A DNA stretch of 64,000 bases from JAWVFM01 sp963739355 (GTDB taxonomy: Bacteria; Actinomycetota; Thermoleophilia; Solirubrobacterales; 70-9), in the NCBI GenBank assembly GCA_963739355.1, contig CAVUAD010000001.1, positions 62,001 to 126,000 of the forward strand, given 5' to 3'. The position numbers and the translations under genes are program-made. Shown piece by piece: positions 16,879 to 26,177 of this stretch; the stretch's first letter is position 1, and every line of letters begins with the position of its first letter. The notes under the pieces are model-generated. The model had not been told where the DNA came from, did not search any database, and saw only the letters and a program-made list of their open reading frames with translations.

Positions 16879-18803
16879 CAGGGCTTGCCCGGGGTGGTCG
16901 GCGTGGTCGTCGACGTGGTCGAGGTGGTCGTGCTCGTGGTCGTCGGCGGCACGAACTTGCCGACGAACAGCGTGACCGCACCAGCAGTGCTGGAGCGGGT
17001 GCCGGCGGGCGGGGCCTGCCTGACCACGAGCCCGTCCTGGCTCTGGTCCGTCGTCGTCTGCGAAACCGTGCTGACGTTGGTGAACCCGCTCGAGCGCAGG
17101 TCGCTGCGCGCCTGGTCGGGGGTCTCCCCGACGACGTTCGGGACGAGGACGACGCCGCTCGAGACGACGATCGTGACCGTCGAGCCCGGCCTCACCTGGC
17201 TGCCGCCGGTCGGCGACTGGGAGAGCACCTGTCCGACGGGGTCGGAGGAGCTCTCCTGCTTGGTCTTCGCCGTCAGGTTGGCGGCGCTGATCTCCGACTG
17301 CGCGGTCGACTCCTGCTCGCCGACCACGGACGGCACGCTCACGCGGTTCTGCCCCCGGGAGACGGTGAGCGTGATGAGGCTGGACTTGCTCACGAGGGAG
17401 CCCGCCGACGGGTCCGACCCGATGACGCTGCCGGGATCCTGGGAGGAGAACTGCTCGCGCGTGGTCACGTTCCGGAACCCCCTCGCGGTAAGCGCCTTCT
17501 TCGCCGCGGCCACCGACTGACCCCGGACGTCGGGCACGGTCGCCTTCCCGAGTCCGGAGGAGACGGTGATCGTCACGGCCGAGCCCTCGTCGGCCTTGAT
17601 GCCCTGCTTGGGGCTCTGCTTGAGGACCTCGTTCTTCGGCTGCGCGCTCGGCTTCGGGCTCACGTCGACCTCGAACTTCAGGGCCTCGAGCTGCGACGTC
17701 GCGTGGCCCTTCTTCTCGCCCAGCACGTTCGGGACCGCCACCTGCTTCGGGCTCGAGCCACTCAGGAGGAGGTAGAGCACGAGGCCGATCAGGGCGAGCA
17801 GGACCAGGCCCGCGGCGATCAGCCGGTTGCGGGTCCAGAAGCCCTCTTCCTCGGCGACCTCCCCCTCGACGAGCTCCTCTCCGGTCTCGTCCGGGGGCAG
17901 CTTGGGCGGCTGCGTCGGCGCCGTCGGCGAGACCGCGGGCGGCGCCGGCACGACCGCGTAGGACGCCGTGCCGGGGACCGCGTTCGGGTCCGCCTCGGCG
18001 GCGGCGAGCGCCGCGCTGAACTCGTCCGCGGACTGATAGCGGTTCGCCGGGTCCTTCGCGAGCGCCTTCAGGACCACGGCGTCGAGCGCCGGCGGGATCT
18101 TGGGGTTGACCTGGCTCGGCGGCCGCGGCGTCTCGGAGACCTGCTTGAGCGCGACGGCAACCGGCGTGTCGGCGTCGAACGGGACCTGGCCGGTCAGCGC
18201 CTCGTAGAGCATCGCCCCCACCGAGTAGATGTCGGACGCCGCGGTGGTCTCGAGTCCCTGAGCCTGCTCCGGCGAGAGGTACTGGGCGGTCCCCAGGACG
18301 GAGCCGGTCTGGGTGATCTCCGACGTTCCGGCGCGGGCGATGCCGAAGTCCGCGACGCGGGCGCGCCCCTCGCGGTCGATCAGGACGTTCTGGGGCTTCA
18401 GGTCGCGGTGGATGATCCCCCTGGAGTGCGCGAAGCGGGCCCCCGCGAGGACCTGCCGGATGATCTCGATGGACTCACCGCCGGTCAGGCCGCGCTCGAT
18501 CAGGTCCTTCAGCGAGGCGCCCTCGACGTACTCCATGACGATGAACGGGCGCTTCTCGTGCTCGCCGCGGTCGTAGACGCTGACGATGTTGGGATGCTGG
18601 AGGCCCGCCGCGGCGGCGGCCTCGCGCCGGAAGCGCTCCACGAACTGCTCGTCGGTCGCGTAGCGCTCGAGGAGGAACTTGAGAGCGACCTGGCGGTTCA
18701 GCATCTGGTCGTGGGCGCACCAGACGTCCGCCATGCCGCCCGCGCCGATCCGGCGCACGAGCTTGTAGCGGCCGTCGATCAGGGTGTCGGGGGCGAGCGT
18801 CAT
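16878..18803 (-). CDS. pknB: PASTA-domain Ser/Thr protein kinase
   Basis: 641 residues. The kinase domain opens YKLVRRIGAGGMADVW and contains HRDLKPQNVLID, DFGIARAG and GTAQYLSPEQ. After a membrane helix (about residue 330) come four PASTA repeats, opening VAVPNVLG, ATVPDVRG, VSVPSVVG and VLVPNVVG, then a Thr/Ser-rich tail that may attach to or span the wall. PASTA domains bind muropeptides or lipid II. The start at 18803 overlaps the pbpA stop (ATGA); an upstream in-frame start lies inside pbpA. It is the central regulator of the operon fhaB-PP2C-ftsW-pbpA-pknB-ddl. Confidence 0.95.
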   Translation of the reverse strand: MTLAPDTLIDGRYKLVRRIGAGGMADVWCAHDQMLNRQVALKFLLERYATDEQFVERFRREAAAAAGLQHPNIVSVYDRGEHEKRPFIVMEYVEGASLKDLIERGLTGGESIEIIRQVLAGARFAHSRGIIHRDLKPQNVLIDREGRARVADFGIARAGTSEITQTGSVLGTAQYLSPEQAQGLETTAASDIYSVGAMLYEALTGQVPFDADTPVAVALKQVSETPRPPSQVNPKIPPALDAVVLKALAKDPANRYQSADEFSAALAAAEADPNAVPGTASYAVVPAPPAVSPTAPTQPPKLPPDETGEELVEGEVAEEEGFWTRNRLIAAGLVLLALIGLVLYLLLSGSSPKQVAVPNVLGEKKGHATSQLEALKFEVDVSPKPSAQPKNEVLKQSPKQGIKADEGSAVTITVSSGLGKATVPDVRGQSVAAAKKALTARGFRNVTTREQFSSQDPGSVIGSDPSAGSLVSKSSLITLTVSRGQNRVSVPSVVGEQESTAQSEISAANLTAKTKQESSSDPVGQVLSQSPTGGSQVRPGSTVTIVVSSGVVLVPNVVGETPDQARSDLRSSGFTNVSTVSQTTTDQSQDGLVVRQAPPAGTRSSTAGAVTLFVGKFVPPTTTSTTTSTTSTTTPTTPGKP

Positions 18804-20293
18804 CCGCCGACCCCCAGGGCCTTCTCCATCACCGCGGTCGCAATCGGTCCCGCGACCTGTCCGCCGAAGCATCCCGTGCACCGTTCGAGCGTCACCGCCA
18901 CCGCGATCTTCGGATCGTTGGCGGGTGCGAAGCCGATGAACCACGGCTGGTTGACTCCGTCCGCCGGGTCGCCGATCTCCGCGGTGCCGGTCTTGCCGGC
19001 GAACGGCTCGCCGCCGACGGTCAGGCCCGCCGCGGTGCCGTTTGCCTCCCTGGTGACGTTCAGCATCATCGTGGTGAGCTCACTCGCGGTCTCGGGCTTG
19101 ATCGCCTGCGACTGGCCGCTGGGCTTGAGCTCGGAGACGGTTCGCCCGTCCGGATCGGTGACCTTCTGGACGAGGCTCGGCTTCATGAGCTCCCCGCCGT
19201 TTGCGATCGTTGCCGCGACCTCGGCCATCTGCAGCGGGGTGGCGAGCATCTGGCCCTCGGCGCCGCCCTGCCCGATCGCCACCCGGCCCACGTCGAAGCC
19301 GCTGGTCACGAGGTTCCCGCTCGCGTTGTAGGGCCCGGTTGGGATCATGTCGTCGTCGGGCAGGTCGAGCTTCGGGTCCGAGTAGAAGCCGAACCGCTTC
19401 ATGTAGTCGACCATTCCGGGCTCGCCGACCTTCTCGCCGACCTGGGCGAAGTAGGTGTTGACCGACTGCGTGAGCGCGGTCGTCATGTCGATGTCGCCGT
19501 AGTTCGCGCCCCCGTCGTTCGCGAGCGGCGTCCCGCTGACGACCAGGCCGGAGTCGCCGTTCAGGACCGAGTCCGGCGTGAAGTCGCCCGAGTCGAGTCC
19601 GGCGGCCGCGGTCACCACCTTCATCGTCGAGCCCGGCGGGTACTGAGACTGCGTCGCACGGTCGAAGAGCGGCGAGTCGTTCTCCTTCTGGAGCTTCTCG
19701 AACGTGTCGGGGCTGGCGACGGCGTTGGGGTCGTAGGTCGGTATGGAGACCATCGCCTTGATCGCTCCTGTGTTGGGATCGATCGCGACGACCGCCCCGG
19801 CGCCGTTGGTTCCCGGCGTTGCGGCGTTGGCGCTGTTGAGGGTGTCGAGTGCGGTCTTCTGGACCTTGGAGTCGATCGTGAGCTCTACGTTGTTGCCAAC
19901 CTGGGCGTGACCGCGGAGCTGGTCGAGGATCGTCGAGAACTCGTTCGTGTTGCCGACCAGCGCATCGTTCTCCGAGGCCTCGAGCTCCGATGGCGGAGTC
20001 TCGACGTAGTTGAAGCCAACCGGGTGGCCGTAGAGCGAACCGTCCGGGTAATGGCGGACGTAGACCGGGTTCGCGCCGCCGCCCTCCGGGGTCGACTCGG
20101 CGACGAGCTGCCCGTCGGCTGTGGTGATGTTCCCCCGCTTGATCGTCTGGTCCTCGATCAGGGGGCGGCGGTTGAGGGTGGTCATCCCCTTGAGGTCGTC
20201 GGCGTGGAAGACCGACCAGTAGGACGTGAAGCCGACGAGCCCCGCGAAGAGGATGAGGATGACGACGTAGATGCGGACGATCGGCTTGTTCAC
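18800..20293 (-). CDS. pbpA: Class B penicillin-binding protein (transpeptidase)
   Basis: 497 residues. An N-terminal anchor (about 7-27) precedes the dimerisation domain and the transpeptidase domain, which has the catalytic Ser in STMK (222-225), SVN (277-279) and KTGTAE (434-439). The length and the operon order ftsW/rodA-pbpA-pknB match actinobacterial PbpA, the partner of the adjacent SEDS polymerase. GTG start at 20293 overlaps the ftsW stop (GTGA). Confidence 0.95.
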   Translation of the reverse strand: MNKPIVRIYVVILILFAGLVGFTSYWSVFHADDLKGMTTLNRRPLIEDQTIKRGNITTADGQLVAESTPEGGGANPVYVRHYPDGSLYGHPVGFNYVETPPSELEASENDALVGNTNEFSTILDQLRGHAQVGNNVELTIDSKVQKTALDTLNSANAATPGTNGAGAVVAIDPNTGAIKAMVSIPTYDPNAVASPDTFEKLQKENDSPLFDRATQSQYPPGSTMKVVTAAAGLDSGDFTPDSVLNGDSGLVVSGTPLANDGGANYGDIDMTTALTQSVNTYFAQVGEKVGEPGMVDYMKRFGFYSDPKLDLPDDDMIPTGPYNASGNLVTSGFDVGRVAIGQGGAEGQMLATPLQMAEVAATIANGGELMKPSLVQKVTDPDGRTVSELKPSGQSQAIKPETASELTTMMLNVTREANGTAAGLTVGGEPFAGKTGTAEIGDPADGVNQPWFIGFAPANDPKIAVAVTLERCTGCFGGQVAGPIATAVMEKALGVGG

Positions 20294-21669
20294 GGGTACT
20301 TGAGGCCGAAGCCCGGGTCGTCGGGGTCAGGCCCGATCCGTGCCGGCGCCGGCGGGCGGCGGGCGCGGTCGGAGATCTGCAGGAGCAGGGCGAGCAGGAC
20401 CATGTTCGCGATCACCGAGCTGCCGCCGGCGCTCACGAACGGCAGCGTCACGCCGGTGAGCGGGATCAGCTTGACGACCCCGCCGATGATCACGAACGCC
20501 TGCAGGGCGAACACCGCGGTGAGCCCCGCGGCGAGCAGCTTCGAGAAGCCGTCCGGCGCCATCACCGCCGCCTTCATCCCCCGTGCGGCGATCAGGGCGT
20601 AGATCACGATCACGCCGACGCCGCCGAACAGGCCCAGCTCCGAGACGATGACGGCGTAGATCTCGTCGGTCTGGGGCGCGGGCAGGATCGAGCCGCAATC
20701 GGGGAACGGCTGCGTGCAGTGCGGGGCGAATGGCCCCGTCAGCTTCAGGAGCGAGTCGCCGAGCCCGGCCCCGAAGAGGCCGCCGTCGGCCTGGGCGAAG
20801 AGCGACTGCTGGATCTGGCCGGCGCCGAGGGCCTTGCTGGTGAACGGGTGCAGCCAGATGTCGACGCGGTCGTTGATGTGCGCGACGAGGTGGGTGACCG
20901 CGAGGGTCCCGACGAAGAAGAGCACGAGGCCCGCGAGGACGTAGGAGAAGCGGTTGGTGGCGACGTAGACGAGCGCCAGGAAGGCGCCGAAGAACATCAG
21001 CGAGCTGCCGATATCGCGGATGAAGAACAGCAGCACCATCGCCGCGCCCCACACCGCCAGCAGCGGGCCGAAGTGCTTGAGCGGCGGGATCGTCAGCCCC
21101 GCGACCCGTTTCGCGCCCACGCTGAGGAGCTCGCGGCGCTCGTGCAGGTAGCTCGCGAGGAAGATGACGATGCAGATCTTCGCCACCTCGGCGGGCTGGA
21201 ACGAGAGCGGCCCGGCGCTGATCTGCAGGTACGCGCCGTTCACCTGCCCGCCGATCCCGGGGACGCGCGGCGCCAGCAGCAGCGCCATTCCGGCGAGCGC
21301 GATCAGGTAGCGGTAGCGCTCGAGCGTGCGGTAGTCGCGCAGGAACAGGATCGTCAGCGCCAAGAGCACCGCCCCGCCGAGCAGGTAGCTCGCCTGCTTC
21401 AGCGCCAGCGAAGGCTGGATCCGGTAGAGGATCACCAGGCCGATCGCCGCCAGGAGGGCGCAGAGCGGGAACAAATACGGGTCCGCGTACGGGAGGCGGG
21501 CGCGGATGAAGATGTGGATGCCGACGCAGACGGCCAGGAAGTAGCCGCCATAGATCAGGCTGACGTTCGACACGTGGTCGTGCTCGACGATCAGGACCGC
21601 GGTGAATCCCGCGACGACGAGCGCGGCGACCGGGAGCAGCGCCAGGAGCTCGCGGTTGCGGGCCCTCAC
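20290..21669 (-). CDS. ftsW: SEDS-family peptidoglycan polymerase (FtsW/RodA)
   Basis: 459 residues with about twelve membrane helices. Family signatures are PLSFQPAEVAKICIVIFLAS, the FIRDIGSSLMFF segment with the catalytic Asp, and the C-terminal LPFVSAGGSSVIANM. It polymerises lipid II with the downstream PbpA. In the deposited sequence the frame is open upstream into the PP2C gene, giving one 916-codon frame. I start it at GTG 21669 because this GTG overlaps a TGA in the frame the PP2C gene should be using, the same GTGA junction found at several neighbouring gene boundaries. Confidence 0.92.
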   Translation of the reverse strand: MRARNRELLALLPVAALVVAGFTAVLIVEHDHVSNVSLIYGGYFLAVCVGIHIFIRARLPYADPYLFPLCALLAAIGLVILYRIQPSLALKQASYLLGGAVLLALTILFLRDYRTLERYRYLIALAGMALLLAPRVPGIGGQVNGAYLQISAGPLSFQPAEVAKICIVIFLASYLHERRELLSVGAKRVAGLTIPPLKHFGPLLAVWGAAMVLLFFIRDIGSSLMFFGAFLALVYVATNRFSYVLAGLVLFFVGTLAVTHLVAHINDRVDIWLHPFTSKALGAGQIQQSLFAQADGGLFGAGLGDSLLKLTGPFAPHCTQPFPDCGSILPAPQTDEIYAVIVSELGLFGGVGVIVIYALIAARGMKAAVMAPDGFSKLLAAGLTAVFALQAFVIIGGVVKLIPLTGVTLPFVSAGGSSVIANMVLLALLLQISDRARRPPAPARIGPDPDDPGFGLKYP

Positions 21670-23040
21670 TTTGCCCCGCCCGAGCCCTGCTTGCGCGGCT
21701 TCTGCCCGCCCTTCGCGCCGCCCCCTTGCGTGTGGGTCTTCTGCCCCCCGCCGGTGCCGTTCCCCGCCACCCTGCGGTTTGCCGCCGCCGCTCGCCGGGG
21801 GCCTGACGGGCTTCCGGGGCGTCGGCTTGGGCGTGGGCGGCGCGACGGCGGCGGCTGCCAGGTCGTTCAGCAGGCTGGCCGCGTCATCGTGACTGCGCAG
21901 GGTGTGGTCGGTGACCGAGTGCTGGCGGTCCACCGGGAGAGCGGTCAGCTTGACGTTCTTGTGGCTCTCCTCCGAGTACAGGGAGATCCCGAGCGGCAGG
22001 TCGTAGGGCAGCCCGCGGTAGAGCGCGATGTCGCCCGCGGAGTCGGTGCCGATGAAGTAGACCTGGCGCACGCCGATCACGGCGCCGCCGGCGATGACGG
22101 CCAGCAGGACGATCGGCAGCACCAGCCTGGTCAACACGCGGCGGCGGCGGCCCGGCTGCTTCGTGGGCTGCGCCGGAGCGGGGCGGCGGGGCGGCGGGGC
22201 GGCGGCCGTGGCACGCTCGCGGACCGCGGAGCCCGTGAGGCCGGCCTCCTCGGCCGCCGGGCCGACCAGCGTCGCGCCGGCGTCGGCCGGCGCTGGCGAG
22301 GGAGCCTGGCGGCCGACCGGGGCCTCGGAGTCGTCGAGGCCGAAGGCGACGACCGTGATGTTGTCGCGGCCGCCCGCCGCGTTGGCCTCGGCGATCAGCC
22401 GCTCCGTCGCCTCGTCGAGGGTTGCCGAGTCACGCAGCGCGGCCGCGATGGCCGGCTCCTTCAGCATGGTCGTCAGGCCGTCCGAGCAGAGCAGGTAGAC
22501 GTCCCCGAGCCGGGCCCGGTAGGTCATGGTGTCGACCTCGACCTCCGGCTCGGGTCCGAGGGCGCGGGTGATGATCGAGCGCTGCGGGTGATCCTCGGCC
22601 TGCTCGTCCGTGAGGCGGCCCTGGCGGCGGAGCTCCTCCACGAGCGAGTGGTCCGAGGTCAGGAGGCGAAGCTCGCCGTCGCGAAGGCGGTACGCGCGAC
22701 TGTCGCCGACGTGGGCGAGGCTCAGCTCCTCGCCGTCGAGAAGCGCGGCCGTCAGCGTCGTGCCCATCCCGGAGAGGCTCGCGTCCTTCTGCGCCAGCTC
22801 ATGGATCTGCTTGTTGGCGGCCTGAGCCACCCCTCGGAGGTAGGCCTCCGGGGCGTCGGAGCCGCGCTCGGAGGCCTTGAGGGACTCCGTCGCCGTGCTC
22901 GACGCCACCTCGCCGGCCTGCGCGCCGCCCATGCCGTCCGCGACGGCGAAGAGCGGCCCGCGGACGAAGAACGAGTCCTCATTGGCGGCGCGCTGGCGGC
23001 CGGTGTCGGAACGGTGGGACTGTTCGACGATCTGCAGCAC
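21666..23040 (-). CDS. pstP: PP2C-type Ser/Thr phosphatase (PstP-like), apparent frameshift near its 3-prime end
   Basis: The catalytic domain (residues 1 to about 240) carries RAANEDSFF, ADGMGGAQAGE, HVGDSRAY, CSDGLT and GGRDNITVV, the metal-binding motifs of bacterial PP2C. A linker, one membrane helix (about 300-322) and a short outer part with a Pro/Gly-rich tail follow. From about 21765 the frame changes in codon quality: the annotated frame becomes rich in A-ending codons, whereas the shifted frame keeps G/C third bases and ends at TGA 21666, overlapping the ftsW GTG. Removing one base from the C4 run at 21762-21765 restores a protein of about 457 residues. It is the antagonist of PknB in the same operon. 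Confidence 0.85.
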
Positions 23041-23050
23041 GGCCGGCTCG

Positions 23051-23536
23051 CTACTCGTCTCCCGGCACGTCGAGCTCGAAGCGGAACTCCGTGTCGCCGA
23101 TCCGGACCTCGTCGAGGTCGCTCAGGCTCGCCTCGCCGTGGAGCTCCGCCCCGTTCAGGAACGTGCCGTTGGTGGAGTTCATGTCCTCCACGTAGTAACC
23201 GGGTCCACGCGAGTAGAGGCGGGCGTGGATGCCGGAGGCGAAGCGGTCCTCGATCCGGACGTCGGCCTGGGGCGAGCGGCCAATCGAGATCCCGCCGAAG
23301 AGGTCGAAGCGCTCGCCGGGCGTCAGGCCCCCGCCGGTGACCACCACCAGCCACGCGTCGGTTGCCGCCGCGCGGCCGCCCGGCCCCACGGTCGGGTGGA
23401 AACCGGTCGCCTCGGGCGCCGGAGACGAGGTGCTTCGGAGCTCGCGCAGCGCGCTCCGCGCCACCCAGAGGAGGAAGAGGTAGAGGACGGCAAGGAACGC
23501 GAACTTGAGCGCAACGGCGATCGGCTCGGTGTCCAT
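23051..23536 (-). CDS. fhaB: FHA-domain protein with membrane anchor (FhaB/FipA-like)
   Basis: 161 residues: one N-terminal membrane helix (about 8-27), a short linker and a forkhead-associated domain with the phosphothreonine-binding GRSPQAD, SGIHARL and NSTNGTFLNG motifs. FHA domains bind phosphorylated Thr, here presumably targets of the PknB kinase in the same operon. It is the first gene of the cell-wall operon, 10 nt upstream of the PP2C gene, with a -10 element 9 nt before its ATG. Confidence 0.92.
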   Translation of the reverse strand: MDTEPIAVALKFAFLAVLYLFLLWVARSALRELRSTSSPAPEATGFHPTVGPGGRAAATDAWLVVVTGGGLTPGERFDLFGGISIGRSPQADVRIEDRFASGIHARLYSRGPGYYVEDMNSTNGTFLNGAELHGEASLSDLDEVRIGDTEFRFELDVPGDE

Positions 23537-23545
23537 TGCGGTGGA

Positions 23546-23551
23546 AGGCTA
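23546..23551 (-). promoter_or_regulatory. -10 element of the fhaB-pknB operon
   Basis: TAGCCT on the minus strand, 9 nt from the fhaB ATG; near-leaderless spacing. Confidence 0.5.
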
Positions 23552-23624
23552 GCCCGCGCTTCGGAACCAGGTAACACGCATGAGTCGCAGACGCTCGGCC
23601 CCGGACGCGGAAGGACAATGAAGA

Positions 23625-23647
23625 GGTGCACGGCGTACCCGTGCACC
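23625..23647 (-). terminator. Probable terminator behind fhaA
   Basis: A perfect 9-bp stem (GGTGCACGG/CCGTGCACC, 5-nt loop) in the 152-nt gap between fhaA and fhaB. On the minus strand it is followed by CTCTTCATTGTCC, a moderately T-rich run. It would separate the fhaA transcript from the fhaB operon. Confidence 0.5.
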
Positions 23648-23688
23648 GGGGGTTCCAGCGGGAGCAGAGGAGCCGAGCGAGTGGTTCT

Positions 23689-24456
23689 CTATTGCTCGAT
23701 GTCGAAGGTGAAGCGGGTCGTGCCGAGCACGACCTCGTCGCCGGGGGAGAGGCGCGAGCGGTCGACGAGGCGGCCGTTCACCTTGACCCCGTTCGTCGAG
23801 CCGAGATCGACGATCTGCCAGTCGCCGTTGGACCCGCGGTGAAGCTCGGCGTGGCGGCGTGAGATGTTCGGGTCGTCGAGGACGCACTCGCACTCCCGCG
23901 AGCGCCCGAGCGTCGCGACGGGGCCGTCGAGGACGTAGCGGCGGTCGTCGAGCGAGACGATCGCCTTGGTGTCGACCAGGCGCTCCTGCGGCCGCCGCGG
24001 CTGGCGACGCTGCTGCTTCGGCGGCACCGAGTAGACCATCGTGTGGCCCTCCTCGCCCTGCGCCGGGCTCTCGCCCTGGCGCGCCGGCGGCTTCACCAGC
24101 CGGGTCTGGATCCCGAACTCGCCGAGCCGCAGGCGCTCGTCCACCTTGAGCTCCACCTCGGGGCGGGTCAGGAGGGCGTAGTCGTTTCGCCGCGCGTGCT
24201 CGAGCAGGTAACCGGACAGCTCCTGGCCCAGCGAGCGCTCGTATCCCTCGATCCGCTCGTGGTCGGCCGGGGAGAGCCAGACCGTGTACTCGTTGGGCAC
24301 GTAGACGCGGGACACGGACGCGGTGCGGTGCGCGTCCATCTCCTTCGCGAGCTTGCGCGCGATCTCGACCGGTTGGACCTGCGACGAGAAGGCGCGGCTG
24401 AAGACCCCCTCGACGAGGCCTTCGATCCGAGCTTCCAGGTTTCTGAGAACGCTCAT
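23689..24456 (-). CDS. fhaA: FHA-domain protein with DUF3662 (FhaA-like)
   Basis: 255 residues. The N-terminal part (1 to about 115; LEARIEGLVEGVFSRAF, VQPVEIARKL) is the DUF3662 module of actinobacterial FhaA. A Gln/Arg/Pro linker leads to a C-terminal FHA domain with LGRSRECECVLDD, SRRHAELH and LGSTNGVKVNG. In mycobacteria FhaA binds phosphorylated MviN and regulates peptidoglycan synthesis. The gene lies upstream of the fhaB operon but is set off from it by a hairpin and a new promoter. Confidence 0.93.
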   Translation of the reverse strand: MSVLRNLEARIEGLVEGVFSRAFSSQVQPVEIARKLAKEMDAHRTASVSRVYVPNEYTVWLSPADHERIEGYERSLGQELSGYLLEHARRNDYALLTRPEVELKVDERLRLGEFGIQTRLVKPPARQGESPAQGEEGHTMVYSVPPKQQRRQPRRPQERLVDTKAIVSLDDRRYVLDGPVATLGRSRECECVLDDPNISRRHAELHRGSNGDWQIVDLGSTNGVKVNGRLVDRSRLSPGDEVVLGTTRFTFDIEQ

Positions 24457-24528
24457 TTGCGCGGCGCGCGGCGCGAGGATCCCCCGACCGCTGGCCGTGA
24501 ATCCTAAGGGTGCCGGGCGGGCAGGGGC

Positions 24529-26028
24529 TCAGGAGCCGCTGCCGGCGGCGGCAAGCGGTCCGCTCGTGGTGCGCGGCGACGTGCCGGAGGCGATCAGGGC
24601 CGCGGCGACCGCCGCTCCCGCCGGAACCAGTGGGCTGGGCGAGAGAGTCGCGAGTCCGAGTAGCCGCAGCCCTCCGTCCAGGGCGGCGCCCCAGAGCAGC
24701 GCCCCGACGATTGCGAGCGGCAGATGGGCGCGGACGACGGGGCCGATCGCGAGCCCGGCCATGGCGAACAGCGCCGCCGCACCGAGGGAGACGGGATCGA
24801 GGAGCGGCGCGAGGACACCGGAAGCCGCCGCCGACGGCGAGTGAACCCAGCCGTGAGGGGCGCGGGCGGCGAACGACACGAGCGGTCCCGCCCCGAGCGC
24901 GATCGACGCGGCGGCGCCCCAAATCCATCCGAGGGCGCCGAGCACGGCGCGCTCGGCGTGGCCGCGTCCGCCCGCGACGAGCGCGGGGAAGGCGGCCAGG
25001 AGCGACACGGACGCCAGGGGGGCGGCCAGGAACGGAATCGCCGCCCGGCGAAGCGGATCGGCCACGAACACCGCGGGTGCCAGGAGGAGGCCGAGGACCA
25101 GTGCGAGGCCGCCCAGCCCCGCCGGCCCCGCAAGCAGGGCCAGCGCGACGCAGCCGGCGGCGAGGGTGAGAAGCCCGGCCATCGCCGGGCGCCAGGGCTC
25201 GCGCTCGGGGCCGGGGTCGCTGCCGGGCAGACAGTGCTCGTCGTCGAGCTCCTCGGCGCTCCACTCGAGGGTCTCGGCCAGCTCCTCGATCTCGGGCCTG
25301 GTCCCGGCGTCGGGGCTGAGCGCGTCGTCGATCGCCGCCACGAGCGGCTCCGGGAGGTCGGGCCGGTAACGGGCAAGCGACGGCAGCTGGCTGCCGATCC
25401 GCCTCGCCGTGGCCGCGGGGGTTCCCGCCGCCACCGGGTTGCGGCCCGCCCAGCACTCATAGAGGGTCAGGGCCAGCGAGTAGACGTCGGAGGCCTCGAA
25501 GGCGCCCTCCCCCTCGGCCTGCTCGGGCGCCATGTACGCAAGCGTCCCGAGGACCTCGCCTGGAGCCGTGAGCTTCGTCTCCCCGGCGATCGAGGCGATG
25601 CCGAAGTCCATGAGCTTCGCGCGCGGCGGGCTGGCGTCGAGGTCGACCATCACGTTCTGAGGCTTGACGTCGCGGTGCACCACGCCGCGCTGGTGAGCGT
25701 GCGCGAGGGCCGCGCAGACGTCGGCCCCCACCCAGGCGACCTCGCGATCGGTCATCGCGCCCTCGGCCTGGAGCGCGTCGAGCGGATCGCCCTTCGCGAG
25801 CTCGGAGACCAGCAGCGCCCGCCGGCCCTCCGAGCCGAACTCGTAAAGCGTGGCAATCGCGGGATGGTTGAGCCTGGCGACGGCCTTTGCCTCACGCAGA
25901 ACGCGCTCGGCGTCGGCTCCGTCGATCTCCTTGACGGCGACCTCCCGCTGGAGCCGCTCGTCGAGGGCGCGGTAGACGGTTCCCATGCCTCCGCTGCCGA
26001 TGCGTTCGAGGAGGCGAAAGCGATCCAT
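24529..26028 (-). CDS. Ser/Thr protein kinase with polytopic C-terminus
   Basis: 499 residues from the chosen ATG at 26028 (MDRFRLLERIGSGGMGTVY); two in-frame ATGs upstream are possible but have no better ribosome site. The kinase domain shows AVKEIDG, HRDVKPQNVMVD, DFGIASIAG and GTLAYMAPEQ. After about residue 270 there is no PASTA or other sensor domain but a run of roughly six hydrophobic helices, an unusual arrangement in which the membrane part may be the sensor. It lies upstream of fhaA on the same strand, linking it to phosphosignalling, but substrates are unknown. Confidence 0.88.
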   Translation of the reverse strand: MDRFRLLERIGSGGMGTVYRALDERLQREVAVKEIDGADAERVLREAKAVARLNHPAIATLYEFGSEGRRALLVSELAKGDPLDALQAEGAMTDREVAWVGADVCAALAHAHQRGVVHRDVKPQNVMVDLDASPPRAKLMDFGIASIAGETKLTAPGEVLGTLAYMAPEQAEGEGAFEASDVYSLALTLYECWAGRNPVAAGTPAATARRIGSQLPSLARYRPDLPEPLVAAIDDALSPDAGTRPEIEELAETLEWSAEELDDEHCLPGSDPGPEREPWRPAMAGLLTLAAGCVALALLAGPAGLGGLALVLGLLLAPAVFVADPLRRAAIPFLAAPLASVSLLAAFPALVAGGRGHAERAVLGALGWIWGAAASIALGAGPLVSFAARAPHGWVHSPSAAASGVLAPLLDPVSLGAAALFAMAGLAIGPVVRAHLPLAIVGALLWGAALDGGLRLLGLATLSPSPLVPAGAAVAAALIASGTSPRTTSGPLAAAGSGS

Positions 26029-26137
26029 CGCCAGCTCTTCCGCCACTGCACCGACCATTCCGCATTCGGCCTTCGCCACGGACGGTCGGGCTCCTGCAAC
26101 GCGGCGGGTTCACGCCGACTACGCTCCGACGCAGGGG

Positions 26138-26143
26138 TAATAC
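26138..26143 (+). promoter_or_regulatory. -10 element of the anchored-protein gene
   Basis: TAATAC about 34 nt before the TTG start at 26178, in the 149-nt divergent gap; no clear -35. Confidence 0.4.
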
Positions 26144-26177
26144 TCCCGACCGCGAACAGACCCGAAGGGGAGTCGCT

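Noticed and set aside
16920..17000. Possible simple repeat at the end of pknB
   Set aside because: It is the codon run for the Thr/Ser-rich tail of the kinase and needs no separate repeat annotation.
20719..23340. An 873-codon plus-strand frame across the ftsW-PP2C region
   Set aside because: Antisense shadow of two recognised genes; no domain or ribosome site.
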